Source: Lactobacillus equicursoris DSM 19284 = JCM 14600 = CIP 110162
GTDB lineage: Bacteria > Bacillota > Bacilli > Lactobacillales > Lactobacillaceae
Assembly: GCF_001434815.1 (NCBI RefSeq)
Contig: NZ_AZDU01000009.1
Span: forward strand, 1 to 49,467
Direction: 5' to 3'
DNA length: 49,467 bases
Of this stretch, positions 35,937 to 43,692 are shown piece after piece. A program made the translations under genes and the position numbers. A model generated the notes under the pieces. It ran no database searches. It worked only from the letters and a program-made list of their open reading frames with translations, and was not told the DNA's origin. Numbering within the stretch: position 1 is the first letter of the stretch; each line of letters begins with the position of its first letter.

Positions 35937-36087
35937 ATGGAAAAGTTACTGGTCTACCTTAAAATTCGCTTTAATAAAATTACTAATTAACATTGGCGAG
36001 TATTCTAGCGCCAAAAATCTTGTTGAAAATATTGATAATCCAGAGTATAAAGAGTTACTAGATAGTGAAATAGATTTTCTATTGTAA
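35937..36087 (+). pseudogene. Small peptide gene, frameshifted next to its start codon
   Basis: The ATG at 35937 has a strong GGGAGGG site seven bases upstream, but its frame gives only 17 residues (MEKLLVYLKIRFNKITN). The plus-one frame is open from 35935 to 36087. Dropping the single G after ATG would give a 49-residue product starting MKSYWSTLKFALIKLL and ending DSEIDFLL. It would be a small protein with an amphipathic N-terminus, of unknown family. It is directly followed, 16 bases later, by the 73-residue membrane protein. Either the short 17-residue peptide is real or the gene is broken. Confidence 0.55.
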
Positions 36088-36103
36088 ATAGGAGAACACG
36101 GTT

Positions 36104-36325
36104 ATGGAATATGTAATTTTGTTAGTAGTTGGCTTGCTACTTATTGTAGGTGGTGCCTTTGCTTTTAAACAAACTAAGAAGTATCTTGAGTTAAAAACAA
36201 ATAGTGGCAATTATTCTAATGATCAATGGTGGGGATTTGCTCTATGGGGTGGATATATTGGAGCAGGCATCTTGTCACTAGTTGGTGCTATTTTAATTAT
36301 TGTTTCTGTAATTTCAATGCTATAA
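36104..36325 (+). CDS. Small two-helix membrane protein, unknown
   Basis: A 73-residue protein with a strongly hydrophobic N-terminal helix (YVILLVVGLLLIVGGAFAF), a polar loop with lysines and NDQWW, and a second helix (GAGILSLVGAILIIVSVIS). TAGGAGAAC precedes the ATG. Size and topology resemble bacteriocin immunity or accessory membrane proteins, but I recognise no family. It lies between the frameshifted peptide gene and the GG-leader peptide and is closed by a strong hairpin. Confidence 0.75.
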   Translation: MEYVILLVVGLLLIVGGAFAFKQTKKYLELKTNSGNYSNDQWWGFALWGGYIGAGILSLVGAILIIVSVISML

Positions 36326-36335
36326 ATTAATCATT

Positions 36336-36377
36336 AATAGTATTATTTAGGTAACTACCTAGGTAACGCTATTTTTT
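36336..36377 (+). terminator. Long terminator-like hairpin before the GG peptide (possible attenuator)
   Basis: AATAGTATTATT pairs (one mismatch, several G-U) with GGTAACGCTATT, and the inner TAGGTA pairs with TACCTA. T6 follows at 36372-36377. It ends only 22 bases before the next start codon, leaving no room for a separate promoter downstream. Confidence 0.75.
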
Positions 36378-36398
36378 ATTAGAGTCAGGAATCTTTTT

Positions 36399-36593
36399 AT
36401 GAAAAATTTAGATAAAACAGAGCTTCTAAAAATTAAAGGCGGTACTACACAATCTCAGCTTTCTGCTTATATTACCACCAACTTTATTAACATATGGGGC
36501 TTTAATACTGATAAGAAAAGCAGTCAATTATACAAGAATTTAGTTAAAGCTTTTAGAAAGCAACGAGTAAATATCAATGAGCAATACATTTGA
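36399..36593 (+). CDS. Double-glycine-leader peptide (bacteriocin or induction factor precursor)
   Basis: A 64-residue precursor. MKNLDKTELLKIKGG is a textbook double-glycine leader (hydrophobic residues at -4, -7, -12 spacing), normally cleaved and exported by a PCAT ABC transporter. The mature part would be 49 residues, starting TTQSQLSAYITTNF and rich in lysine and asparagine. It overlaps the start of the kinase by 17 bases, the order found in three-component systems such as plantaricin or ComCDE loci. That makes an inducing-peptide role plausible, although the mature part is long for a pheromone and could be a bacteriocin. The SD sequence is weak (CAGGAA). No transporter is in the window. 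Confidence 0.75.
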   Translation: MKNLDKTELLKIKGGTTQSQLSAYITTNFINIWGFNTDKKSSQLYKNLVKAFRKQRVNINEQYI

Positions 36594-37928
36594 ATTATTT
36601 AGCATACTTGCCAATATTATACTAAGTTTGATTGTAGACTTATCTATTTTTACAAAAACATCTATGGTCAAGTTTACGTCATCCCAGAAAATTCTTGTCA
36701 CTGCTTTTTATATTTTTTGCTTTATAGCCTCCGTATTAATCCCGTCTAATGTAGTCGTCAATATTTCGATTACAATTGTAGAAATTCTTTTCTTCACACT
36801 ACTTGGTTTAAGAAACACAAAAGATAAATTTCTAATTCTAGGTGCTGCGCTTCTCCTAGGAATTTTTGACTCCATTACTATCATCCTTTCTAACTTAATT
36901 CTTTTCTCTTTCCCATTTTGGACTCTAGTAATTTAGATTTCTTTACTAATATTGCGATTATTATTATTAGTTACCTACTACTCCTTAAAATTATTCCCAA
37001 AATCATTACTAATCTAACTAGCACCAATAAAAAAGTTTTTATTGGTGTTTTGGCGTATATATATATTAGTTCGACGGTTCTTAACGCGTATGTTTTAAGC
37101 GATACCAAACCAACCGAGGTCATCATTGTATCTTTAGCTTTATTGTTTTTGCAATCGATTTTTATTTTGATCATGTATATTTCTTTAGTCGAAATACAAA
37201 AGAAGTTGCTTTCCCATACTCAACAAAAAGAACTGCTCCAGGAAAAGCAGGAACTAGAAGAATACTCATCTTATCTAGATCAAAACGAGGATGATCTTCG
37301 CAGGTTTAAGCATGATTATCAAAACATTCTTAATAGCTTAAAAATTGACGCTCAAGAAGGCAATGTCAAAGGCGTTATTGACAAATTAAGTGAATATACA
37401 AATAGTCATTTTAACGAAGAAGCATTACGAAAGTACAAAGACTTAAATCATATTCATATAAAGGAACTTAAAAGTATAGTATTTAGCAAACTGACACAAA
37501 TGTACAATTTAGGAATTTTATATAGCTTTGGATGTGAATCCGAAATTTATGAAATTCCCCAAAATATCGATTTACTTGATTTGGTGAGAGTGATTGGTAT
37601 TACTTTTGACAACGCAATTGAGGCAGAAACGGATTATTTTAACTCCAATTTCCTTCAGAAACAAGACTTACGAATTGAAGCCATGTATTATCAAGATCAT
37701 GACGACTTTGAGTTTATGATCAGAAATCGAATTCCTAATTCTGATATTACTTTGAGTCAGTTAACTGAAAAAGGATATACGACTAAAAAGCAACATCCTG
37801 GCCTCGGATTAGCAAACGTTAAGCAATTTTCTCAAAAATACGACAATGTCATAATTGACTATCATATCAAGGATACTTGGTTTATTTTCAATCTAACCAT
37901 CCTGCCAATAGATGAGGTAACAGACTAG
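36577..37928 (+). pseudogene. AgrC/ComD-type sensor histidine kinase split by a frameshift
   Basis: The first frame (36577-36936, 119 residues) holds about four membrane helices. The second (36918-37928) holds two or three more, a coiled coil (LLQEKQELEEYSSYLDQNEDD), the H box FKHDYQNIL (H132 of that frame), the N box FDNAIEA and the G box PGLGLANVKQF. Joined, they give about 450 residues, the normal size of an HPK10 kinase for peptide pheromones. Only one extra base between 36894 and 36934, for instance in CCC at 36912-36914, is needed to join them. The second frame's only nearby start is a TTG without an SD sequence. The kinase is therefore probably broken here, or produced as two parts. 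Confidence 0.82.
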
Positions 37929-37930
37929 CT

Positions 37931-38692
37931 ATGAAGTATCAAGTATTTATTTGTGATGACAATCAAGATACAATTGTTCAGCTTAAGCACATGCTATTAA
38001 TCGCTGCTTTTCGATTATCTGATAACGATTCGGTAACTTTTAACGTATTTGGGCAAGCGACAACATACAAAAGTGCTATCAATATTTTACAGAAGACAAT
38101 ACCTACCGGTGGAATCTATTTCCTAGATGTTGAGCTTGGTAAAAATATTGGTAAAGATAACGGATTTGACTTAGCAGAATACATTAAGCAAAACGATCCA
38201 AAAGCTCAGATTATTTTCGTTACAAGTCATGCTGACCTTTCTATCATCACTTATCAAAGACGATTGGGGCCTATCGATTATATAGTAAAAAGCTCTAATG
38301 TAGCAGAGTTAACTACGCGTATTTCAGACACCTTAAAATCAGCCATTAATTATTTGGAAAACTCAAGCTCAGAATCTGCAAACTTCTTTACTTATAAAGC
38401 TGGATATGAAGTAAAGAAAATTGCTGCAGATAATATTTACTATATTTCAACTACCGGCAACTCCCATAAATTAGAACTTGTTCATACCAACGGAATTAGT
38501 CAGTTTATCGGTAGTATCAGCAAAATTGCAGAAACGGCACCTTATCTCTTGCAAATCAGTCAATCATGCTTAATTAATCCCAAAAAAGCTGAAATTGATT
38601 ATCAGTCGCACAAAATCACCTTCCCTAACGGTGATATTCAATACTATTCACGAAAAAACAGTCATATGCTTAGAAAATATTTTTCAAAATGA
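37931..38692 (+). CDS. LytTR-family response regulator (AgrA/ComE type)
   Basis: A 253-residue regulator that begins two bases after the kinase stop. The receiver domain has the acidic pocket D9/D10 and the phosphorylation site D66 in YFLDVELG, plus a conserved lysine region (YIVKSS, about 117-122). The C-terminal LytTR DNA-binding domain covers about 148-250 (KKIAADNIYYISTTGN, HKITFPNGDIQYYSRK). These regulators bind paired direct repeats and activate bacteriocin or competence genes. This gene is intact although its kinase is split. A terminator follows. Confidence 0.92.
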   Translation: MKYQVFICDDNQDTIVQLKHMLLIAAFRLSDNDSVTFNVFGQATTYKSAINILQKTIPTGGIYFLDVELGKNIGKDNGFDLAEYIKQNDPKAQIIFVTSHADLSIITYQRRLGPIDYIVKSSNVAELTTRISDTLKSAINYLENSSSESANFFTYKAGYEVKKIAADNIYYISTTGNSHKLELVHTNGISQFIGSISKIAETAPYLLQISQSCLINPKKAEIDYQSHKITFPNGDIQYYSRKNSHMLRKYFSK

Positions 38693-38723
38693 TCAGTCTA
38701 TTTAATTCTATTAAGTATAAATG

Positions 38724-38753
38724 AACGCACTCCAAGTCTTGAAGTGCGTTTTT
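38724..38753 (+). terminator. Terminator of the peptide-kinase-regulator operon
   Basis: AACGCACT..CAAG and TTG..AGTGCGTT form a long imperfect stem with a T run. Confidence 0.85.
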
Positions 38754-38769
38754 ACTATTTTAGCAATCA

Positions 38770-38798
38770 TTGAAAATACACAATATTTCCCGTAAGAT
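38770..38798 (+). promoter_or_regulatory. pepW promoter
   Basis: TTGAAA, 17 bases, TAAGAT, 36 bases before the start. Confidence 0.75.
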
Positions 38799-38834
38799 TG
38801 AAGAAGATTGACTAAGAAATAGAAAGGAAAATAT

Positions 38835-40145
38835 ATGACTAAGCACGAATTAAATTCCGAATTGCTGGACCAATTTAGCCGGCAATTTAACGCCGACCCC
38901 AAAAACCAGGTCATCAGCCGGGCAGTTAGCCGGTCGGGCCTCCAAGAAGCGGCCTACAACTCTGCCGCTGAGCACAACCACACCTTTTCTTTAGAGCTGG
39001 ACACTGACAATGTCACCAACCAGAAGCAGTCCGGCCGCTGCTGGCTCTTTTCAACCTTAAATGTTGTCCGCCACAACTTTGGCAAGAAGAACAAGGCTAA
39101 GAACTTCACTTTTTCCCAAAGCTACAACTTCTTCTGGGATAAGATTGAACGGGCCAACTACTTCTACGACCGGATCATCAAGACCGCTGACCGCCCCTTA
39201 GACGACCGGACAGTGCGCGGCTACTTTGACTGGTGCCAAACCGACGGTGGCCAGTGGCACATGGCCGCCTCCCTGATTAAAAAGTACGGCGTCGTCCCAA
39301 CTTACGCCATGCCGGAAAGCTTCAACAGCGAACACTCCGCCGTCTTAGACCAAATCCTGGCTGACAAGGAACGTAAAGATGCCCTAGCCTTGCGCGAATT
39401 AGCCCAAAAAGACGACCAGGAGGCCCTAGAAGCTGCCCGGGTGCGTTTCCTTGGCGATATCTACCAAATCATGGCTACGGCCCTGGGAGAGCCTCCTAAG
39501 ACCTTTGACCTGGAATTTCGGGACGATGACCAAAATTACCACCTAGACAAGGACCTCACTCCCCTTGCCTTTTACCAAAAATACTGTGACACCGACTTAG
39601 ATGACTACGTTGTCTTGGCCAACGCCCCTGACCACCCGCTAAACCGGGTCCTCCACCTGGGCTTTGAAGACAACATCCAAGGCGGCTACCCGAACCTCTT
39701 CATCAATGTGCCGATGGAATACCTGGAACGGGCCACGGTTGAGCAGTTAAAGGGCGGCGAAGCAGTCTGGTTTGGCAATGACGTCCTCCGGCAAATGGAC
39801 CGGAAGACCGGGATGATGGACCTAAAGCTTTACCAATACGACGCTTTGCTTGGCATTGACACCCACTTGTCCAAGGCTGACCGCCTGCGGACCGGGATCG
39901 GCGAATCTTCTCACGACATGGCCATTGTCGGCGCCGACATTGATGGCGGTCACATCCGCAAGTGGAAGGTAGAAAACTCCTGGGGTGACAAGTCCGGCAA
40001 CAAGGGCTACTTCACCATGAGCGCTGACTGGTTCAGAGAATACACCTACGAAGTCGCTGTCCAAAAGCAGTACGTGCCAAAGGATATCTTGGCCCTGCTG
40101 GATACCGCCCCAATCGAACTGGACCCATGGGACTCCTTGATCTAG
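38835..40145 (+). CDS. pepW: Cysteine aminopeptidase of the C1B (PepC/bleomycin hydrolase) family, PepW-like
   Basis: A cytosolic papain-like aminopeptidase trimming peptides imported by Opp. The catalytic residues are visible: Q-x5-C in QKQSGRCWLFS (C69), H360 in SSHDMAIVG and N381 in KVENSWGD. The 436 residues are full length, and there is no signal peptide. It is a tandem paralogue of the next gene, with long identical blocks such as TDNVTNQKQSGRCWLFSTLN (within 58-77). The symbol rests on memory of the pepG/pepW pair of L. delbrueckii, and the two names could be exchanged. Own promoter; GAAAGGAAAA precedes the ATG. Confidence 0.9.
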   Translation: MTKHELNSELLDQFSRQFNADPKNQVISRAVSRSGLQEAAYNSAAEHNHTFSLELDTDNVTNQKQSGRCWLFSTLNVVRHNFGKKNKAKNFTFSQSYNFFWDKIERANYFYDRIIKTADRPLDDRTVRGYFDWCQTDGGQWHMAASLIKKYGVVPTYAMPESFNSEHSAVLDQILADKERKDALALRELAQKDDQEALEAARVRFLGDIYQIMATALGEPPKTFDLEFRDDDQNYHLDKDLTPLAFYQKYCDTDLDDYVVLANAPDHPLNRVLHLGFEDNIQGGYPNLFINVPMEYLERATVEQLKGGEAVWFGNDVLRQMDRKTGMMDLKLYQYDALLGIDTHLSKADRLRTGIGESSHDMAIVGADIDGGHIRKWKVENSWGDKSGNKGYFTMSADWFREYTYEVAVQKQYVPKDILALLDTAPIELDPWDSLI

Positions 40146-40150
40146 TTAGA

Positions 40151-40178
40151 TTGACTTTTTCGAAGATTCAGCTAAGAT
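40151..40178 (+). promoter_or_regulatory. pepG promoter
   Basis: TTGACT, 16 bases, TAAGAT, in the 65-base gap behind pepW; no terminator separates the two genes. Confidence 0.7.
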
Positions 40179-40210
40179 AGGCTTATCTTTTAAAAGAAGG
40201 AGAAAAATTA

Positions 40211-41524
40211 ATGAGTCATGAATTAACTCTGCAAGAACTGGCTGAGTTCAGCCAAGATTTTAATGCCAACCCCAAGAACCAAGTGATCGCCAGAGCTGCT
40301 GGCCGCAGCGGCGTTTTAGAAGCTTCTTATAACGAAGGCGTTGCCCGCCGCTTGACCCGGGTCTTCTCAACCGAGCTGGACACCGACAATGTTACCAACC
40401 AAAAGCAGTCTGGCCGCTGCTGGCTCTTCTCAACCTTGAACGTCTTGCGCCACAACTTTGGCCAAAAGAACAAGGCTAAGAACTTCACCCTGTCCCAAAG
40501 CTACAACTTCTTCTGGGACAAGCTGGAAAGAGCCAACCTCTTTTACGAAAAGGTCATCGAAACGGCTGACAAGCCACTTGATGACCGGGAAGTCCGCAGC
40601 TACTTTGACTTTGCTGGTCATGACGGTGGCCAGTGGCACATGGCTATTTCCTTGGTGAAAAAGTACGGCGTGGTCCCAAGCTACGCTATGCCTGAAAGCT
40701 TCAACACCTCTGCCACTGCCGGCTTTGCCCAGGCCCTGGCCGACAAAGAAAGAAAAGATGCTTTAGTGCTCAGAAAGCTGGCCCAAGCTGGCGACACTGA
40801 AGGCCTAGAAAAGGCCCGTAAGCAGTTCTTAAACGAAGTCTACCGGATGACCGCCATCGCTGTTGGCGAGCCGCCTAAGACCTTTGATTTGGAATTTAGA
40901 GACGATGACAAGGGCTACCACCTGGACAAGGACTTAACCCCAGTTGCCTTCTTCAACAAGTACTTTGACGTGGACTTAGACGACTACGTGGTCTTGACCA
41001 ACGCCCCTGACCATGAATATGGCAAGCTCTATCACCTGGGCGCTGAAGACAACGTGGAAGGCGGTTCCCCAATCCTCTTCTTGAACGTGCCGATGGAATA
41101 CCTGGAACGGGCTGCTGTCAGCCAGTTAAAGGATGGCGAAGCCGTATGGTTTGGCAACGACGTTCTCCGGCAAATGGACCGGAAGACCGGCTACCTGGAC
41201 ACGGACCTGTACAAGCTGGACGAGCTCTTTGACGTCGATACCAGCCTAACCAAGGCTGAACGGCTGGCTACGGGCGTGGGCGAAGTTTCCCACGCTATGA
41301 CCTTAGTCGGGGTGGACGAAGACCAAGGTGAAATCCGCCAATGGAAAGTAGAAAATTCCTGGGGCGACAAGTCCGGATCAAAGGGCTACTACGTCATGAG
41401 CCAAGACTGGTTCAAGGAATACGTCTACGAAGTCGTGGTCCACAAGCAGTACTTGACCAAGGACCAACAATCATTGTTAGCCTCAACGCCAGTTGAACTC
41501 GAGCCATGGGACTCCTTAGCCTAA
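40211..41524 (+). CDS. pepG: Cysteine aminopeptidase G (C1B family)
   Basis: A second papain-like aminopeptidase with C70 in QSGRCWLFS, H361 in SHAMTLVG and N382 in KVENSWGD, all in the same context as in the preceding paralogue. The N-terminus MSHELTLQELAEFS and the 437-residue length match my memory of PepG of L. delbrueckii. The C-terminus EPWDSLA, like DPWDSLI of the paralogue, is the conserved tail that reaches into the active site in this family and dictates aminopeptidase activity. AGAAGGAGAAAA is the ribosome site. Its stop overlaps the start of a 25-codon frame. Confidence 0.92.
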   Translation: MSHELTLQELAEFSQDFNANPKNQVIARAAGRSGVLEASYNEGVARRLTRVFSTELDTDNVTNQKQSGRCWLFSTLNVLRHNFGQKNKAKNFTLSQSYNFFWDKLERANLFYEKVIETADKPLDDREVRSYFDFAGHDGGQWHMAISLVKKYGVVPSYAMPESFNTSATAGFAQALADKERKDALVLRKLAQAGDTEGLEKARKQFLNEVYRMTAIAVGEPPKTFDLEFRDDDKGYHLDKDLTPVAFFNKYFDVDLDDYVVLTNAPDHEYGKLYHLGAEDNVEGGSPILFLNVPMEYLERAAVSQLKDGEAVWFGNDVLRQMDRKTGYLDTDLYKLDELFDVDTSLTKAERLATGVGEVSHAMTLVGVDEDQGEIRQWKVENSWGDKSGSKGYYVMSQDWFKEYVYEVVVHKQYLTKDQQSLLASTPVELEPWDSLA

Positions 41525-41601
41525 TGTTTACTTTAATTTTTGCCGGAATCATTTCCCTGGCCCTGCTGGGTTTATTAGTCTACGTCTTGCACCAAGACTA
41601 G
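41524..41601 (+). CDS. Candidate 25-residue single-helix membrane peptide
   Basis: The ATG overlaps the pepG stop codon (TAATG). The frame reads MFTLIFAGIISLALLGLLVYVLHQD, best described as one hydrophobic helix (3-22) with a short polar end; I give positions because it is a whole gene. It resembles tiny membrane subunits such as KdpF in size and shape, but no kdp genes are near. Coupling to pepG and the following terminator suggest it may be translated. No clear SD sequence is seen apart from reinitiation at the overlap. Confidence 0.5.
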   Translation: MFTLIFAGIISLALLGLLVYVLHQD

Positions 41602-41633
41602 ACTTCACCCCGTAAAGACAATAAAGCATAATA

Positions 41634-41659
41634 AAAAACGCCTCAATGAGGCGTTTTTC
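41634..41659. terminator. Bidirectional terminator between pepG and opp
   Basis: AAAAACGCCTC and GAGGCGTTTTT around AAT; serves pepG on plus and oppF on minus. Confidence 0.93.
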
Positions 41660-41669
41660 TTTTGCTATT

Positions 41670-42623
41670 TTACTTTTCGTAGCTTTGAGCGACCTTTTCG
41701 TAGTACTCAACTTCGTCATCAGTACACTTAACAAAGTGACCTGGGCGAATTTCGTGCATTGACCGTTGGTCGTCCTTGCCGTCGCCTTCGAACTTGCCAT
41801 ATTCGTAGTCGATCCGGTGACGGTTGCGTTCGATTTCTGGGTCCGGTTGTGGCACCGCAGAAATCAAACTCTTGGTGTAGTCGTGAAGTGGGTGGTCGTA
41901 AACTTCGTCAGCTGCCCCAACTTCAAGCAGCTTACCGTAGTGCATAACCCCGATCCGGTCAGAGATAAACTTAACCATGGACAAGTCGTGGGCGATGAAG
42001 AGGTAAGTCAAGTTTCTTTCCTTCTTCAAGTCGATCATCAAGTTAACGACCTGGGCTTGAATGGAAACGTCCAAAGCGGAAATTGGTTCGTCGGCAACGA
42101 TGAACTTTGGTTCAACGGCCAAGGCCCGGGCAATCCCGATACGCTGACGCTGACCACCAGAGAATTCGTGTGGGAACCGTGAAGCGTGGTTTCTGTTCAA
42201 ACCAACAGTTTCCAAAAGGTCTTCAACCCGCTTGCGGCGTTCTTCCTTGGTCTTAACCAAGCCGTGGATGTCCAAGCCTTCAGCAATGATGTCTTCAACA
42301 GTCATTCTAGGGTTCAAGGAAGCGTAAGGGTCCTGGAAGATCATTTGGGCGTCCCGGCGGAAAGCCAAGTTTTCTTCCCGGCCATGAAGCTTAGTAACGT
42401 CCTTGCCTTCAAAGAGGACTTCGCCCGCAGTTGGCTTGTAAAGCTGCAAGATTGACCGGCCCGTGGTCGTCTTACCTGAACCAGATTCACCAACCAAGCC
42501 GAAGACTTCACCTTCGTAGATGTCGAAGCTGACGTCGTCAACACCCTTGGTGATGTTACGGCCATTCTTGAAGTATTGCTTCAGGTGCTTGACCTCTAAA
42601 ATCTTTTTTCTTTCTTCTGCCAT
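41670..42623 (-). CDS. oppF: Oligopeptide ABC transporter ATP-binding protein OppF
   Basis: One of two ATPase subunits of the Opp importer. The 317 residues contain Walker A GESGSGKTT (45-53), the signature FSGGQRQRIGIARAL, Walker B (FIVADEP) and the C-terminal Opp/Dpp extension beginning near HDYTKSLISAVPQPDP. It is the last gene of oppB-C-D-F, 14 bases behind oppD, with a terminator directly after. The short acidic tail (CTDDEVEYYEKVAQ) follows the usual zinc/iron-sulfur-type region of this family. Confidence 0.96.
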   Translation of the reverse strand: MAEERKKILEVKHLKQYFKNGRNITKGVDDVSFDIYEGEVFGLVGESGSGKTTTGRSILQLYKPTAGEVLFEGKDVTKLHGREENLAFRRDAQMIFQDPYASLNPRMTVEDIIAEGLDIHGLVKTKEERRKRVEDLLETVGLNRNHASRFPHEFSGGQRQRIGIARALAVEPKFIVADEPISALDVSIQAQVVNLMIDLKKERNLTYLFIAHDLSMVKFISDRIGVMHYGKLLEVGAADEVYDHPLHDYTKSLISAVPQPDPEIERNRHRIDYEYGKFEGDGKDDQRSMHEIRPGHFVKCTDDEVEYYEKVAQSYEK

Positions 42624-42637
42624 ATTCTGCGTCTCCT

Positions 42638-43681
42638 TTAATCCTTGTCAGCTGCTTGCAATTCTTTGTAGTGTTCCCAGCGACGAACGATTTCTGCAGG
42701 TGGCGTAACCTTTGGTGCGTCTGGGTGCAAAAGCCAAGTAGCAGCCTCGTGAGTTTCTGAAACCTTGAAGAATGGTGGCTTCATTTGGGTGTCGATCTTC
42801 ATTGCGTACTTGTTTCTTGGCGCAAATGGGTCACCCTTTGGTGGGTCCAAGAGGTCTGGAGGCGTACCTGGAATTGATTCAAGCTTTTCACTGGTCAAGG
42901 TTGGCATGGAGTTGATCAAGCCCCAAGTGTATGGGTGTTGTGGGTTGTAGAAGATGTCGTCAACCGTACCCTTTTCCAAGAATTCACCAGCGTACATAAC
43001 GTTAACCCGGTCAGCCATGCCGGCCACAACGCCCAAGTCGTGAGTGATGAAGATGATTGAAGTCTTAACCCGCTTTTGGAGGTCCTTCATGAGGTCCAAG
43101 ATTTCGGCTTGAACAGTAACGTCCAAGGCAGTAGTTGGTTCGTCGGCCAAAAGGATTTCTGGTTCACAGATCAAGGCAATGGCGATAACGATCCGCTGCC
43201 GCATCCCACCAGAGAATTGGTGTGGGTATTCGTTGATTCTTTCTTCAGCGTTTGGAATCCCAACGGCCTTCATCATATCCAAGGCCTTAGCCCAGGCTTC
43301 CTTCTTAGAAGCGCCCTTGTGCTTGATCAATGGTTCAGCGATTTGCTGACCGATCTTCATGGTTGGGTCAAGGGAAGTCATTGGGTCCTGGAAGATCATG
43401 GCGATTTGGTTACCACGAATTTGTTGCCATTCCTTTTCAGAAATCTTCAGCAAGTCCTTGCCGTGGAAAAGGATTTGGCCGCCCATGATTTGGGAGTTCT
43501 TAGCCAAAAGACCGATGATGCTTCTAGTAGTAACTGACTTACCTGAACCAGATTCACCAACGATGGCTAAGGTTTCACCTTCATCCAGGTGGAAGGACAC
43601 ATCACGAATGGCCTTAACTTCACCAGCGTAAGTGTGGAAGTCAATCTTTAAGTTCTTAACGTCTAAAATTCTATTTGCCAT
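42638..43681 (-). CDS. oppD: Oligopeptide ABC transporter ATP-binding protein OppD
   Basis: The partner ATPase of OppF, 347 residues. Walker A GESGSGKS lies at 43-50, the signature is FSGGMRQRIVIAIAL, Walker B is ILLADEPTTALD, and the C-terminal oligopeptide-transporter extension includes PGTPPDLLDPPKGDPFAPRN. It sits 11 bases behind oppC. Heterodimer formation with OppF powers peptide uptake; most nitrogen for this auxotroph is expected to enter by this route. Confidence 0.96.
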   Translation of the reverse strand: MANRILDVKNLKIDFHTYAGEVKAIRDVSFHLDEGETLAIVGESGSGKSVTTRSIIGLLAKNSQIMGGQILFHGKDLLKISEKEWQQIRGNQIAMIFQDPMTSLDPTMKIGQQIAEPLIKHKGASKKEAWAKALDMMKAVGIPNAEERINEYPHQFSGGMRQRIVIAIALICEPEILLADEPTTALDVTVQAEILDLMKDLQKRVKTSIIFITHDLGVVAGMADRVNVMYAGEFLEKGTVDDIFYNPQHPYTWGLINSMPTLTSEKLESIPGTPPDLLDPPKGDPFAPRNKYAMKIDTQMKPPFFKVSETHEAATWLLHPDAPKVTPPAEIVRRWEHYKELQAADKD

Positions 43682-43692
43682 ATGTCTCCCCC

